In this document: positions 34,610 through 43,970 of the stretch, one piece after another
Layout of the letters: the number at the start of each line of letters is the position of its first letter
Numbering within the stretch: the first letter of the stretch is position 1
Source of the DNA: Salipiger marinus
GTDB taxonomy: Bacteria > Pseudomonadota > Alphaproteobacteria > Rhodobacterales > Rhodobacteraceae
NCBI RefSeq assembly: GCF_900100085.1
Contig: NZ_FNEJ01000001.1
Coordinates: forward strand, 124,001-188,000
Direction: 5' to 3'
DNA: 64,000 nt
Program-made: the position numbers and the translations under genes
Notes under the pieces: model-generated
What the model saw: only the letters and a program-made list of their open reading frames with translations
Database searches by the model: none
Told to the model about the DNA's origin: nothing

Positions 34610-36079
34610 ATGGCGATCCCGGTCCAGACCTTTTTCCTGCATCCCGGCGCGACAGGCACGCTGCAGGCCCGCATCCAGCAGATGGTGGCCGAAGGCGTGC
34701 TGTCGGGCCGTCTGCGGCGCGGCGAAAAGATGCCCTCGACCCGCGCGCTGGCCCGGCATCTGGGGGTCAGCCGTCTGACCGTGGCCTTGGCCTATACCGA
34801 GCTTCTGGCCAGCGACTATCTGACCTCGCGGCAGCGCTCCGGGCATTTCATCTCGGAGAACGCGCCGGCCCCCGCCGGGTTTCCGCCAGCCGCGCGGCAG
34901 GAGCGGGTGGACTGGGCGCGCGCCATCGGCCAGCGCTTCGCCGGGGGGGCGGTGCCGGAACGGCCGCAGGACTGGGCGAGCTACCGCTATCCGTTCATCT
35001 ACGGCCAGACCGATCCGCAGCTTTTTGACCATGCCAGCTGGCGGCTCTGCGCGGTGCAGGCGCTGGGGGCGCGGGATTTCCGCGCCATGACGCAGGATTA
35101 TTACGACCGCGACGACCCCGAACTGGTGGAGTTCATCACCCGCCAGACCCTGCCCCGCCGCGGCATCTCGGCCCGGCCAGAGGAGGTGCTGATCACGCTT
35201 GGCGCGCAGAACGCGCTGTGGCTGGCGGCGCAGGTGCTGCTGACGCCGGAGCGGACCGCAGCGCTTGAGGATCCGGGCTATCCGGCGCTGCGCGCGATCC
35301 TTGCCCAGACCCGCTGCCGCATCGCGCCGGTGGCGGTGGACGCGCAGGGCCTGCCGCCCGAGGCGATTCCCGACGGCACCGGCGTGATCTTCACCGCGCC
35401 CAGCCATCAGTGCCCCACCTCCGCCACCCTGCCCATGGCGCGGCGGGAGGCGCTGCTGGCGCGCGCCCGCGCGCTGGACGCGATCGTGGTCGAGGATGAT
35501 TACGAATTCGAGATGGCCTATCTGACCCCCGCCCTGCCCGCGCTGAAGAGCCTCGATCCAGACGGGCGGGTGGTGCATGTGGGCAGCTTTTCCAAATCGC
35601 TGTTTCCGGGCCTGCGGCTTGGCTATCTGGTGGGATCCGAGCCCTTCATCCGCGAGGCGCGCGCGCTGCGCGCCGCCGTCTTCCGGCATCCGCCCGGCCA
35701 TGTGCAGCGCACCGCCGCACATTTCCTGCGGCTGGGGCATCACGACAGCCTCGTGCGGCGCATCGGGCGCGCCCTGACCGAAAGGCGCGCGGTGATGGAG
35801 GCCGAGATCGCCCGCGCCGGGCTGACCATCGCCGGGGTGGGCGCGCATGGCGGATCGAGCTTCTGGATGATGGCGCCCCCCGGCATCGATACCGGCGCGC
35901 TGGCCGAGACCCTGCGCGCCGACAGCGTGCTGATCGAACCCGGCGCGCCGTTTTTCCTGCGCCCCGATCCGCCGCGCGGCCATTACCGGCTGGGCTACAC
36001 CTCCATCCCGACCGACCGCATCGGCCCGGGCATCACCCGCATCGCAGAGGCGCTTGCACGCGCCCGCGGTCGGGGCTAG
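34610..36079 (+). CDS. MocR-family regulator (GntR HTH fused to aminotransferase fold)
   Basis: A 489-residue regulator. Residues 15-80 form a GntR winged helix (ARIQQMVAEGVLSGRLRRGE, then MPSTRALARHLGVSRLTV), and the rest is a class I aminotransferase fold with the PLP-lysine in VGSFSKSLFPGLRLGY. Members such as PdxR and GabR bind PLP and switch genes for PLP synthesis or amine metabolism. No gene diverges from it; it follows YggS, another PLP-binding protein, and precedes ribF by 11 bases. The target is not evident; a role in vitamin B6 control is plausible from the family and the neighbour. The ATG at 34610 gives the standard N terminus. Confidence 0.9.
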   Translation: MAIPVQTFFLHPGATGTLQARIQQMVAEGVLSGRLRRGEKMPSTRALARHLGVSRLTVALAYTELLASDYLTSRQRSGHFISENAPAPAGFPPAARQERVDWARAIGQRFAGGAVPERPQDWASYRYPFIYGQTDPQLFDHASWRLCAVQALGARDFRAMTQDYYDRDDPELVEFITRQTLPRRGISARPEEVLITLGAQNALWLAAQVLLTPERTAALEDPGYPALRAILAQTRCRIAPVAVDAQGLPPEAIPDGTGVIFTAPSHQCPTSATLPMARREALLARARALDAIVVEDDYEFEMAYLTPALPALKSLDPDGRVVHVGSFSKSLFPGLRLGYLVGSEPFIREARALRAAVFRHPPGHVQRTAAHFLRLGHHDSLVRRIGRALTERRAVMEAEIARAGLTIAGVGAHGGSSFWMMAPPGIDTGALAETLRADSVLIEPGAPFFLRPDPPRGHYRLGYTSIPTDRIGPGITRIAEALARARGRG

Positions 36080-36090
36080 GGCTTGGCGCC

Positions 36091-37023
36091 ATGCGGATCA
36101 TCCGGGATCATACATCAATCGCGCCCGAGGACCGGGGCGCCAGCGTTGCCATAGGCAATTTCGATGGCGTGCATCTGGGCCACAGGGCCGTCATCCGCAT
36201 GGCCGAGGCGGGCGCCAATGGTGCCCCCTATGGCGTGCTGACCTTCGAGCCGCATCCGCGCGAATATTTCCAGCCCGACGCGCCGCCTTTCCGGCTGATG
36301 TCGCAGGCGGCCCGCGCCTCCCGGCTGGAAAAGCTCGGCGTGGACCACCTTTACGAGCTGCGCTTTGACGCCGCGCTTGCGGCGCTGACGCCAGAGGAAT
36401 TTGCCCGCGAGGTGCTGGCCGAGGGGCTGGGCCTGTCGCATGTGGTGGTGGGGGCGGATTTCTGCTTTGGCCGCGACCGGCGCGGCAGCGTCGCCGACCT
36501 GCAGCGCTTCGGCGCCGCCATGGGGTTCCGCGTCACCGTCGCCGACCTGCTGGATCAGGCGGGCGCGCAGATCAGTTCCACCGCGATCCGCCGCGCCCTG
36601 ACCGAAGGCCGCCCGCGCGAAGCGGCAGCACAGCTGGGGCACTGGCACCGGATCGAGGGGCAGGTGATCGGCGGCGAAAGGCTGGGCCGGACGCTGGGCT
36701 ATCCCACCGCCAACATGTCCATCGACGGGCTGCACCCGCCGCGCTTTGGCGTCTATGCGGTGCTGGTCGATGTCCGCGACGGCCCGCACAAGGGCAGCTA
36801 TCACGGTGCCGCCTCGCTGGGGGTGCGCCCGATGTTTGGCGAAAACCGTCCCAATCTGGAAACCTTCGTGTTCGATTTCAGCGGCGATCTTTATGGGGCC
36901 ACGCTGTCGGTGGGGCTGGTGGAATTCCTGCGCCCCGAAGAGAAATTCGACGGGCTGGAGGCACTGATCGCCCAGATGGACCGCGACTGCGCGCAGGCCC
37001 GCGCGATCCTGACCGCGCTATGA
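36091..37023 (+). CDS. ribF: Bifunctional riboflavin kinase / FAD synthetase
   Basis: Makes FMN from riboflavin and then FAD. The 310-residue length is typical. The N-terminal adenylyltransferase half has SVAIGNFDGVHLGHRAVI (HxGH-type motif), FEPHPREYF and GADFCFGRDRRG; the C-terminal kinase half has HRIEGQVIGGERLGRTLGYPTANM and the catalytic ENRPNLETFVFDFSGDLYG. It starts 11 bases after the MocR gene and its stop overlaps the YcgN start (ATGA). Confidence 0.95.
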   Translation: MRIIRDHTSIAPEDRGASVAIGNFDGVHLGHRAVIRMAEAGANGAPYGVLTFEPHPREYFQPDAPPFRLMSQAARASRLEKLGVDHLYELRFDAALAALTPEEFAREVLAEGLGLSHVVVGADFCFGRDRRGSVADLQRFGAAMGFRVTVADLLDQAGAQISSTAIRRALTEGRPREAAAQLGHWHRIEGQVIGGERLGRTLGYPTANMSIDGLHPPRFGVYAVLVDVRDGPHKGSYHGAASLGVRPMFGENRPNLETFVFDFSGDLYGATLSVGLVEFLRPEEKFDGLEALIAQMDRDCAQARAILTAL

Positions 37024-37496
37024 CGGACGATGACCCCATCAACCGCTCCGGCCTGACCCCGCGTTTCTGGGAGAGAAAGCCGCTGACCAAGCTCAGCCCC
37101 CGCGAATGGGAGGCGCTGTGCGACGGCTGCGGCAAATGCTGCCTGAACAAGCTGGAGGACGAGGAGACCGGCGAGGTGGCGCTGACCAATGTCGCCTGCC
37201 GTCTGTTCGATGACGGCACCTGCCGCTGCGCCCAGTATGAAATCCGCCATCAGTTCGTGCCGGAATGCATCGTGCTGACCCCGGCCAATATCGACCAGCA
37301 TGCCTACTGGATGCCGGAAACCTGCGCCTACCGGCTGCTCTGGCAGGGCAAGCCGCTTTTTGACTGGCATCCGCTGATTTCGGGCACAGCAGAGTCGGTG
37401 CATGACGCGGGCGTGTCCATGCGCGACCGGACCGTGCCCGAATTCGAGATCGACGAAGACGATTGGGAAGACCACATCATCGAGGAGCCCATCTGA
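37020..37496 (+). CDS. YcgN-family cysteine cluster protein (UPF0260)
   Basis: A 158-residue protein of the YcgN/UPF0260 family. It has an N-terminal cluster CDGCGKCCLNKL, then CRLFDDGTCRC and PECIVLTP, seven or more conserved Cys that fit iron-sulfur or zinc binding. The function is not established. It overlaps ribF by four bases and the threonine aldolase by one base, so all three are probably made together. A cofactor-related role alongside FAD synthesis is possible but unproven. Confidence 0.9.
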   Translation: MTDDDPINRSGLTPRFWERKPLTKLSPREWEALCDGCGKCCLNKLEDEETGEVALTNVACRLFDDGTCRCAQYEIRHQFVPECIVLTPANIDQHAYWMPETCAYRLLWQGKPLFDWHPLISGTAESVHDAGVSMRDRTVPEFEIDEDDWEDHIIEEPI

Positions 37497-38539
37497 TGTT
37501 TTTTGCCTCTGACAATTCCGGCCCCGTGCCCGCCCCCGTTCTGGAGTCGCTGACCCGCGCCAATGACGGCTATTCCATCGGCTATGGCGGCGACGCGCTG
37601 TCGCAGGATGTGGCCGACCGCATCCGCACCCTGTTCGAGGCGCCCGACGCCGCCGTCTATCTGGTGCCCACCGGCACCGCCGCCAATGCGCTGGCGCTGG
37701 CCTGTCTCTGCCCGCCCTACGGCACGGTGTTCTGCTCTCCGGTCGCCCATATCCACGAAGACGAATGCAACGCGCCGGAATTCTATTCCGGCGGCGCCAA
37801 GCTGACGCTGGTGCCCGGCGGCGACCGCATGACCCCGGAAGCGCTGCGCGCCACCATCGCCGCCGAGGAAACCCGGGGCGTGCATGGGCCGCTGCGCGGC
37901 CCGGTCTCGATCACGCAGGTGACCGAGCGCGGCAATGTCTACAGCATGGACGAACTGCGCGCCCTGACCGCCGTGGCAAAGGACTTCGGCCTGCCCGTGC
38001 ATCTGGACGGCGCGCGCTTTGCCAATGCCGCGGTCAAGCTGGACGTGACCCCGGCAGAGATGAGCTGGAAGATCGGCGTCGATGTCTGCGTCTTTGGCGG
38101 CACCAAGAACGGGCTGATGGGCGTGGAGGCGGTGGTGATCTTCGATCCCGCCCGCGCGCAGGAATTCGAATTCCGCCGCAAGCGCGCCGCGCACCTGTTT
38201 TCCAAGCACCGCTATCTGGCCGCGCAGATGGAGGCCTATCTGCAGAACGACCTGTGGCGCGATCTGGCGGGCCGGGCCAATTCCCGCGGCACGCAGCTGG
38301 TGCAGGGTCTGACGCAGGCCGGGGTGCGGGTCCATAACGACACCCATGCCAATATGGTGTTTTTCGACCTGCCGCGCGGCGCGCATCGCGCGGTGATGGC
38401 AGCGGGCGCCACCTATCACGTCTGGGGCAGCCTTGACGGCCCGGCGGATGAAATGCTGATGGGGCGGCTGGTCTGCGACTGGTCGGTGCAGCCCGAGGCG
38501 GTCAGCGCCTTTCTGGCGGCGGTGCAGGCGGCGGGCTGA
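37496..38539 (+). CDS. ltaE: Low-specificity L-threonine aldolase
   Basis: PLP enzyme that splits L-threonine or allo-threonine into glycine and acetaldehyde, and beta-hydroxy amino acids in general. The 347-residue protein opens MFFASDNSGPVPAPVLESL, has the IHEDECNAPEFYSGGAKL block, and the PLP-lysine in CVFGGTKNGLMGVEAVV. The start shares one base with the YcgN stop (TGATG). It is third of the ribF-YcgN-ltaE set; this end of the operon meets the convergent hspQ. Confidence 0.93.
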   Translation: MFFASDNSGPVPAPVLESLTRANDGYSIGYGGDALSQDVADRIRTLFEAPDAAVYLVPTGTAANALALACLCPPYGTVFCSPVAHIHEDECNAPEFYSGGAKLTLVPGGDRMTPEALRATIAAEETRGVHGPLRGPVSITQVTERGNVYSMDELRALTAVAKDFGLPVHLDGARFANAAVKLDVTPAEMSWKIGVDVCVFGGTKNGLMGVEAVVIFDPARAQEFEFRRKRAAHLFSKHRYLAAQMEAYLQNDLWRDLAGRANSRGTQLVQGLTQAGVRVHNDTHANMVFFDLPRGAHRAVMAAGATYHVWGSLDGPADEMLMGRLVCDWSVQPEAVSAFLAAVQAAG

Positions 38540-38571
38540 CAGCCCCCGGCCCTGCCCTGCGGCGCTGCTGC

Positions 38572-38898
38572 TCAGTTCATCTGGAAATGAAGCTCGTAGC
38601 TGCCATCCTGAAACGCGCCGAACAGATCGGGGATGTCGGGGTGATCCACCGGCTCCCCGGAATAATCGGCGATCAGGTTCTGTTCTGACACATAAGCGAT
38701 GTAAAAGCTCTGCTCGTTCTCGGCCAGAAGGTGATAGAACGGCTGCTGCCGCGAAGGCCGCGCGTCTTCGGGAATGGCCTCATACCATTCTTCGGTGTTG
38801 TTGAACTCCGGGTCGACGTCAAAGATCACGCCACGGAAGGGATGCTTCCGATGGCGGACGACCTGTCCCAGATGGTATTTCGCGCGCTGTGTGTGCAT
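38572..38898 (-). CDS. hspQ: Heat-shock protein HspQ
   Basis: Small protein (108 residues) of the HspQ/YccV family, which binds hemimethylated DNA and acts as an adaptor and specificity factor for Lon in enterobacteria. Diagnostic stretches are YHLGQVVRHRKHPFRGVIFDVDPEF, EWYEAIP and QPFYHLLAEN with AYVSEQNL. The ATG at 38898 has GAGG upstream and is preferred to the GTG at 38904. It is convergent with ltaE. Confidence 0.92.
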   Translation of the reverse strand: MHTQRAKYHLGQVVRHRKHPFRGVIFDVDPEFNNTEEWYEAIPEDARPSRQQPFYHLLAENEQSFYIAYVSEQNLIADYSGEPVDHPDIPDLFGAFQDGSYELHFQMN

Positions 38899-39136
38899 GG
38901 TCACCTCTGGGCCGATTTTAGCCGTTTTCTAGGCGGTTTGTCCAACCACATCCAGACGGTCCACGGAAACACTGTGTAAACCTTATGCGTCAGGGCCCGT
39001 CGTCGCGCGGGCACCGGCACCGGCATCTTCCCGCCGCAGCCCCCACCCCGAGGAAATGTGATTCCAACCACGGTCACAATCGGGTAATTTGACCGGAGGC
39101 AAGAACCACAAAAAAACCAGAAAAAGCGAGAGGCAG
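38899..39136. other. Intergenic region hspQ / SLT lipoprotein
   Basis: This 238-bp divergent spacer has a run of A and AAAAAACC near 39110-39125 and weak hairpins, but I see no convincing gene, terminator or operator. It must contain both promoters; none matches a consensus well. Confidence 0.4.
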
Positions 39137-39727
39137 ATGAGCAGATGGCTTCGCGCGGCAGCACTTGTTCTATTGGCAGCGTCCTGCGGCGGCGGGGGCG
39201 GCGGAGAGTCGCCCAGAAATCTAGACGATGCGTGTTCCATCCTTGAACAGCGGCCCGGCTATTTCCGGGCCTTCCGCGATGTGGAACGGCGCTGGGGCGT
39301 GCCGGTGCATGTGCAGATGGCGACGATCTATCAGGAAAGCAAATTCATCTCGGACGCGCGGACCCCGTTCCGCTACGCGCTGGGGGTGATTCCCTATGGC
39401 CGGCAAAGCTCGGCCTTCGGTTACAGTCAGGCGCTGGACGGCACTTGGGAGGAATATCTCGCCGCCACCGGCAAGAACCGCGCCCGCCGCGATGACATCC
39501 GCGATGCCACGGACTTCATGGGCTGGTACATGGCGGGCACCCGCGACAGCCTCGGCATCACCACCCGCGACGCGCGCAACCAGTATCTGGCCTATCACGA
39601 GGGCCGCACCGGCTATCTGCGCGGCAGCTACAACAGCAAGGCATGGCTGGTCCGCGTCGCGCAGGAAGTGGGCAACCGCGCGGTCATCTACGAGGTGCAG
39701 CTCGCCAATTGCCGCGCGGCGCGCTGA
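39137..39727 (+). CDS. Lipoprotein with lytic-transglycosylase-like (SLT) domain
   Basis: A 196-residue lipoprotein. The signal MSRWLRAAALVLLAASC has the lipidated Cys at residue 17, followed by a Gly run. The domain has the SLT pattern: QMATIYQESKF with a candidate catalytic Glu at 67, then FGYSQALDGTWEEYLAATG (GYxQ type) and a final YHEGRTGYLRGSYNSKAW. It would cleave the peptidoglycan glycan strand at the outer-membrane side. Relatives occur widely in Rhodobacteraceae, typically without a named role. The start at 39137 is chosen because it gives a proper leader; upstream codons in frame do not. Confidence 0.8.
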   Translation: MSRWLRAAALVLLAASCGGGGGGESPRNLDDACSILEQRPGYFRAFRDVERRWGVPVHVQMATIYQESKFISDARTPFRYALGVIPYGRQSSAFGYSQALDGTWEEYLAATGKNRARRDDIRDATDFMGWYMAGTRDSLGITTRDARNQYLAYHEGRTGYLRGSYNSKAWLVRVAQEVGNRAVIYEVQLANCRAAR

Positions 39728-39748
39728 CCGCGGCGAGGGGTGGGGCGC

Positions 39749-40336
39749 TCAGCGCCCCGCCACCTGATCCACGTCGAACAGCCGGTTCGGCAGGGTTGCG
39801 TCATCCAGCGCGCCCAGCACCACGGTGGTCTGGCTGCCATTGCCATCGGTGATGACCCACTGACGCAGCTGGGTGGGGTTGCCGGTGAACTTCATCTGGA
39901 TGGAGCCATATTCCGGACGGCGCGGATCCTGCGCCGTCACCGTGGTGGCCGTGCCGTCATAGCTGTGGCCCGTCACCATGCCCGCCTGCCCCAGATTGAC
40001 GTTGCGCGCCAGAATGATCGACAGCGGCGTCTGGCTCAACGGATAGGTCTCGGGCTGGCCGCCCAGCTTGCGGTCAAAGACATAGACCGCCCCCGACCAT
40101 GCCAGAACCAGCGCCTGATCCGGCGGGTTGTATTCGAACCGCACCTTGCCGGGCCGCTTGATGGAAATCGTGCCGGTGGAAATCGTGCCGTCGCCGTTGA
40201 TCTGGGTGAACTGCCCCTGCGCCGACTGGATCGTGTTCAGGTAACGCGACAGTTCGGACAGCGACAGCTGCTGCGCCTGTGCGGGCAGCGCCCATGCGGC
40301 AAGCGCCAGCAGCGCGGCGGAAAGGAATCGGATCAT
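39749..40336 (-). CDS. lolA: Outer-membrane lipoprotein carrier LolA
   Basis: Periplasmic chaperone that carries lipoproteins from LolCDE to the outer membrane. The 195-residue protein has the signal MIRFLSAALLALAAWALPAQA, then YLNTIQSAQGQFTQINGDG, the hydrophobic-core strand IKRPGKVRFEYNPPDQALV, and DRKLGGQPETYPLSQTPLSIILA, as in alphaproteobacterial LolA. It follows ftsK on the same strand. The order ftsK-lolA is shared by many Rhodobacteraceae. The gap to ftsK holds a structured repeat. Confidence 0.92.
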   Translation of the reverse strand: MIRFLSAALLALAAWALPAQAQQLSLSELSRYLNTIQSAQGQFTQINGDGTISTGTISIKRPGKVRFEYNPPDQALVLAWSGAVYVFDRKLGGQPETYPLSQTPLSIILARNVNLGQAGMVTGHSYDGTATTVTAQDPRRPEYGSIQMKFTGNPTQLRQWVITDGNGSQTTVVLGALDDATLPNRLFDVDQVAGR

Positions 40337-40498
40337 ATGTGCGTCCTTCGTGGTGCAAGTCTGCGGCCTTGTCGCATTCCGCGCGCGGTCATGCGATAGC
40401 AGCGCCGTGTTTCCGGCTATCTAGGGCCGGGATGGCCCGCTGCAAAGCCCGCTCACAGCGCCACCACGGCGGATTGATGCCGCCCGCCTGCCCTGCCG

Positions 40499-40596
40499 GT
40501 TTCCATTGGCTGAAAATATCCCCGCCGGAGGCAGGCCGGCCCCTGCCGCCCGCCCCCCGCCGGGGCATGTGTGCCCCGCCCCGGCGGGGCAGGGGG
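40499..40596 (-). repeat. Structured 3'-end element, copy 6 (ATATTTTC tail)
   Basis: On the minus strand it begins two bases after the ftsK stop with overlapping GC hairpins (GGGGCA-TGTG-TGCCCC on plus at 40562-40577; GCCCCGCC pairing with GGCGGGGC at 40573-40590), then GGCCTGCCTCCGGCGGGG and the tail ATATTTTCAGCCAATGGAAA. The GGCCTGCCTCCGGCGGG module is shared with copy 4a. Confidence 0.65.
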
Positions 40597-40597
40597 G

Positions 40598-43500
40598 TTA
40601 CTGCTCGGGTACGAGGATCTCGCGCTTGCCGACATGGTTGGCGGCAGAGACCACGCCCTCGTCCTCCATCTGCTCCACCAGACGCGCGGCCTTGTTGTAG
40701 CCGATGCCCAGCTTGCGCTGGATATAGGAGGTGGAGCATTTGCGGTCCTTGATGACGATGGCCACCGCCTGATCGTAAAGCGCGTCCTCGCCATCGGTGT
40801 TGCCGCCGGTGTTCAGGCCCAGCACCGCGTCGATGTCATCGGCCTTGTCGTCATCCGGCCCCTGCACCACGCCGCCCACATATTCTGGCGGACCATAGGC
40901 CTTGAGATGGTTCACCACCTCCTCGACCTCTTCATCCGACACGAAAGGACCGTGGCAGCGGGTGATGCGCGCGCCGCCCGCCATATACAGCATGTCGCCC
41001 ATGCCCAGAAGCTGCTCGGCGCCCATCTCGCCCAGAATGGTGCGGCTGTCGATCTTCGAGGTCACCTGAAACGAGATCCGGGTGGGGAAGTTCGCCTTGA
41101 TCGTGCCGGTGATGACGTCGACCGAAGGCCGCTGCGTCGCCATGATCAGGTGAATGCCGCTGGCCCGCGCCATCTGCGCCAGACGCTGGATGCAGGCCTC
41201 GATCTCCTTGCCCGCCACCATCATCAGGTCGGCCATCTCGTCGACGATGACGACGATATAGGGCATCTTCTTCGGCTCGAATTCCTCGGTCTCGAACACC
41301 GGCTCGCCGGTCTCGTCGTCAAAGCCGGTCTGGACGGTGCGCTTGAACATCTCGCCCTTTTTCAGCGCCTCGGCGACGCGGCCGTTATAGCCGTCGATGT
41401 TCCGCACGCCCATCTTGGACATCTTGCGGTAACGGTCCTCCATCTCGCCCACGACCCATTTCAGCGCCACGACCGCCTTCTTGGGATCGGTCACCACCGG
41501 GCTCAGCAGATGCGGGATGCCGTCATAGACCGACAGTTCCAGCATCTTGGGGTCGATCATCACCAGACGCAGGTCATCCGGGGTCAGCTTGTAGAGCAGC
41601 GACAGGATCATCGTGTTGATCGCCACCGACTTGCCCGAACCCGTGGTGCCCGCGATCAGCAGGTGGGGCATCTTGGCAAGGTTGGCCACCATCGGATCGC
41701 CACCGATATCCTTGCCAAGCGCCAGCGGCAGCTTGTGGGTGCCGTCGCTATAGTCGCGGCTGGACAGGATCTCGCGGAAGCTGACCATCTCGCGCTTTTC
41801 ATTGGGCAGTTCGATGCCGATCACCGACCGGCCCGGCACGGTCGACACCCGCGCCGACAGCGCCGACATGGACCGCGCGATGTCATCGGCCAGACCGATG
41901 ACCCGGCTGGCCTTCAGGCCGGGCGCCGGTTCCAGTTCATACATGGTGACCACGGGACCGGGCCGGACCGACACGATCTCGCCCTTCACGCCGTAATCCT
42001 CCAGCACCGATTCCAGCATCCGCGCGTTTTCTTCCAGCGCGTCGTCGGACAGGATGTGGCGTTCGATATGTTCGGGGCTGGCCAGCAGATGCAGCGGCGG
42101 CAGTTCATACTCCACCTGCCGCGCGTCAAAGCTGCGCGGCGCGGGGGCTTCCTGCCGGGCGGCGGGGCGCGGCGGCTGCGGCGGCATCGCCTCGGGCGGC
42201 GGCGGGGGCGCCCGGCGCGCGATCACCGGCTCGGACTCTGCCGCGCGCGGCAGCGGCGGCAGGTCGTCTTCCTCCTCCTCGCGATAGCCGTAGCTGTCCT
42301 CGTCGCCGTAATCGTCGAAATCGCGCAGATCGTCATAGCCCTCTTCCTCGGCCAGATCCTCCTCCACCGGGGCAGGGGGGACGGCGCGCGGACGCTCCAG
42401 CACCGGGCTCGGCGCTGCGGCATAGCTCTGCACCGGGGCGGCGGGCGGCGCGGGCGGCAGGTCGGGTTCCGGCAGCCAGCCCGCCTCGGGGGCAAAGCCG
42501 TCCTCTTCCGGCCAGTGCTGCTGCGCCCAGTCCTGCTGCGGCTCGGGCCGCAGCGCCTCGGGCGCGGGCGGCAGATCGCGGCGGGCGGGTCCGACCGGGG
42601 CCACGGGCGGCACAGCAGCCCGCGCGGCGGTCAGCGGCGGTTCGGTGCGGCGCTGCGCGGGCTGCGCCTGTGCGGCGGTGACCGGCGGTTCGGCCCGCAT
42701 CGGCCCTGCTGCGGCGGGGGCGGCGCGATAGATCAGCGGATCCGGCCCGCGGCCACGGCCCTTGGTCAGCGGCTTGGTCGGGTCATAGGCCGGTGCCGCG
42801 GCAAAGGCGGGCTGAACGCGGCGGCGCGCCTTGACCACATCCGCGATCTTGGCGCGGATCCGGTCCTCGCCGGGCGGATCCACATAGTCTTCGAAGTTGT
42901 GCGGCGCATAAAGCTCGGGCTCCGGCATCGGGTCGGCGCGCTTGATGAGCGCGGGCACCAGCCCCAGCAGCCCCGGCTTCTTGACGTGATGGGCCTGAGG
43001 CTGCGCCTGCAGCTGCGGAGTCCAGACCTGCGGCGCGTCGTCCTCGTCCAGCAGGCCCATCGGCTCCACATCCAGATCCAGTTCGGGTTCCGGATGGCGC
43101 AGACGCGGCTGCGGCGCGGGCGGCACGGCGGGCGGCGGCGCGGCCCGGTGCACGCGGGTGACCGGGGCCTGCACCGCCTCGGGCATCACGGCGCCCTGCT
43201 GGCTTGCGGCCCATGCGGCGGCTTCGGCGGCCTCTTCGGCGCGGCGGGCACGGCGTTCGGAATGGGCGGCCTGCAGGCCCTGTGCCGCGCTCAGCGCATT
43301 GCCCGCGCCCCGGCCCAGCAGGTTAAGCAGGGTGGCATAGACCATGACCAGCCCCACCAGCAGGAAGCGCGCGATATTGCCCAGTTCCGCCCGGGTAAAG
43401 CCGGTGACGAAGGCGCCAAGCGCCAGCAGGCCCAGACCCAGCACGACCATCAGCAGCTTCAGCCCAAAGCCTGCGCCAAAGGGCAGCAGACCCAGCGCCG

Positions 43501-43951
43501 AGCCCATCATCATGTCGCCAAACAGCCCGCCCATGCCAAAGCTGTGCGGCCATGTCGGACCCACGGCGATGCCCGCCGCATAGACAGAGGCCAGCGCGAT
43601 CCAGATCGGCGCGAACACCACGCGCGACAGCGCGCGGTCCTCGCCCTGATGCAGGGCGAAGCGCAGGCCCCATGCCACCAGCACCACGGCCAGCCCCCAG
43701 CTGCCCAGACCCACGATCATGTAAAGCGGCGCCGAGATCGAGGCGCCAAGCCGCCCCAACCAGTTCTTCACCGGCGCATCGGTGGCCGACAGCCAGCTGG
43801 GATCATCGGGCGTATAAGACCCGATCATCGCCGCCGCCATCAGGCCAAGCACAACCAGGGCCAGTCCGGCCAGCTCCTTGCCCCGCTTTTCGATCGCGGC
43901 CTGCATGTTGCTGTCGAAAAGGGGATCGCGCCCCCGCACCTGATATGCCAT
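40598..43951 (-). CDS. ftsK: DNA translocase FtsK
   Basis: Septum-anchored motor that pumps DNA and activates dimer resolution at dif. The 1117-residue protein has an N-terminal membrane domain with four or five helices (about residues 25-205), a long Pro/Ala-rich linker (about 210-620) with acidic patches such as [14 protein letters not shown], and the RecA-like motor with Walker A TTGSGKS near 769-775 and [12 protein letters not shown] as Walker B. The C-terminal gamma winged helix includes [25 protein letters not shown]. The linker is unusually long but normal for the group. The start has GAGG upstream. It follows an aminotransferase 19 bases ahead and precedes lolA. Confidence 0.96.
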   Translation of the reverse strand: MAYQVRGRDPLFDSNMQAAIEKRGKELAGLALVVLGLMAAAMIGSYTPDDPSWLSATDAPVKNWLGRLGASISAPLYMIVGLGSWGLAVVLVAWGLRFALHQGEDRALSRVVFAPIWIALASVYAAGIAVGPTWPHSFGMGGLFGDMMMGSALGLLPFGAGFGLKLLMVVLGLGLLALGAFVTGFTRAELGNIARFLLVGLVMVYATLLNLLGRGAGNALSAAQGLQAAHSERRARRAEEAAEAAAWAASQQGAVMPEAVQAPVTRVHRAAPPPAVPPAPQPRLRHPEPELDLDVEPMGLLDEDDAPQVWTPQLQAQPQAHHVKKPGLLGLVPALIKRADPMPEPELYAPHNFEDYVDPPGEDRIRAKIADVVKARRRVQPAFAAAPAYDPTKPLTKGRGRGPDPLIYRAAPAAAGPMRAEPPVTAAQAQPAQRRTEPPLTAARAAVPPVAPVGPARRDLPPAPEALRPEPQQDWAQQHWPEEDGFAPEAGWLPEPDLPPAPPAAPVQSYAAAPSPVLERPRAVPPAPVEEDLAEEEGYDDLRDFDDYGDEDSYGYREEEEDDLPPLPRAAESEPVIARRAPPPPPEAMPPQPPRPAARQEAPAPRSFDARQVEYELPPLHLLASPEHIERHILSDDALEENARMLESVLEDYGVKGEIVSVRPGPVVTMYELEPAPGLKASRVIGLADDIARSMSALSARVSTVPGRSVIGIELPNEKREMVSFREILSSRDYSDGTHKLPLALGKDIGGDPMVANLAKMPHLLIAGTTGSGKSVAINTMILSLLYKLTPDDLRLVMIDPKMLELSVYDGIPHLLSPVVTDPKKAVVALKWVVGEMEDRYRKMSKMGVRNIDGYNGRVAEALKKGEMFKRTVQTGFDDETGEPVFETEEFEPKKMPYIVVIVDEMADLMMVAGKEIEACIQRLAQMARASGIHLIMATQRPSVDVITGTIKANFPTRISFQVTSKIDSRTILGEMGAEQLLGMGDMLYMAGGARITRCHGPFVSDEEVEEVVNHLKAYGPPEYVGGVVQGPDDDKADDIDAVLGLNTGGNTDGEDALYDQAVAIVIKDRKCSTSYIQRKLGIGYNKAARLVEQMEDEGVVSAANHVGKREILVPEQ

Positions 43952-43970
43952 CGCTCGCCTCGTCTTTTTC

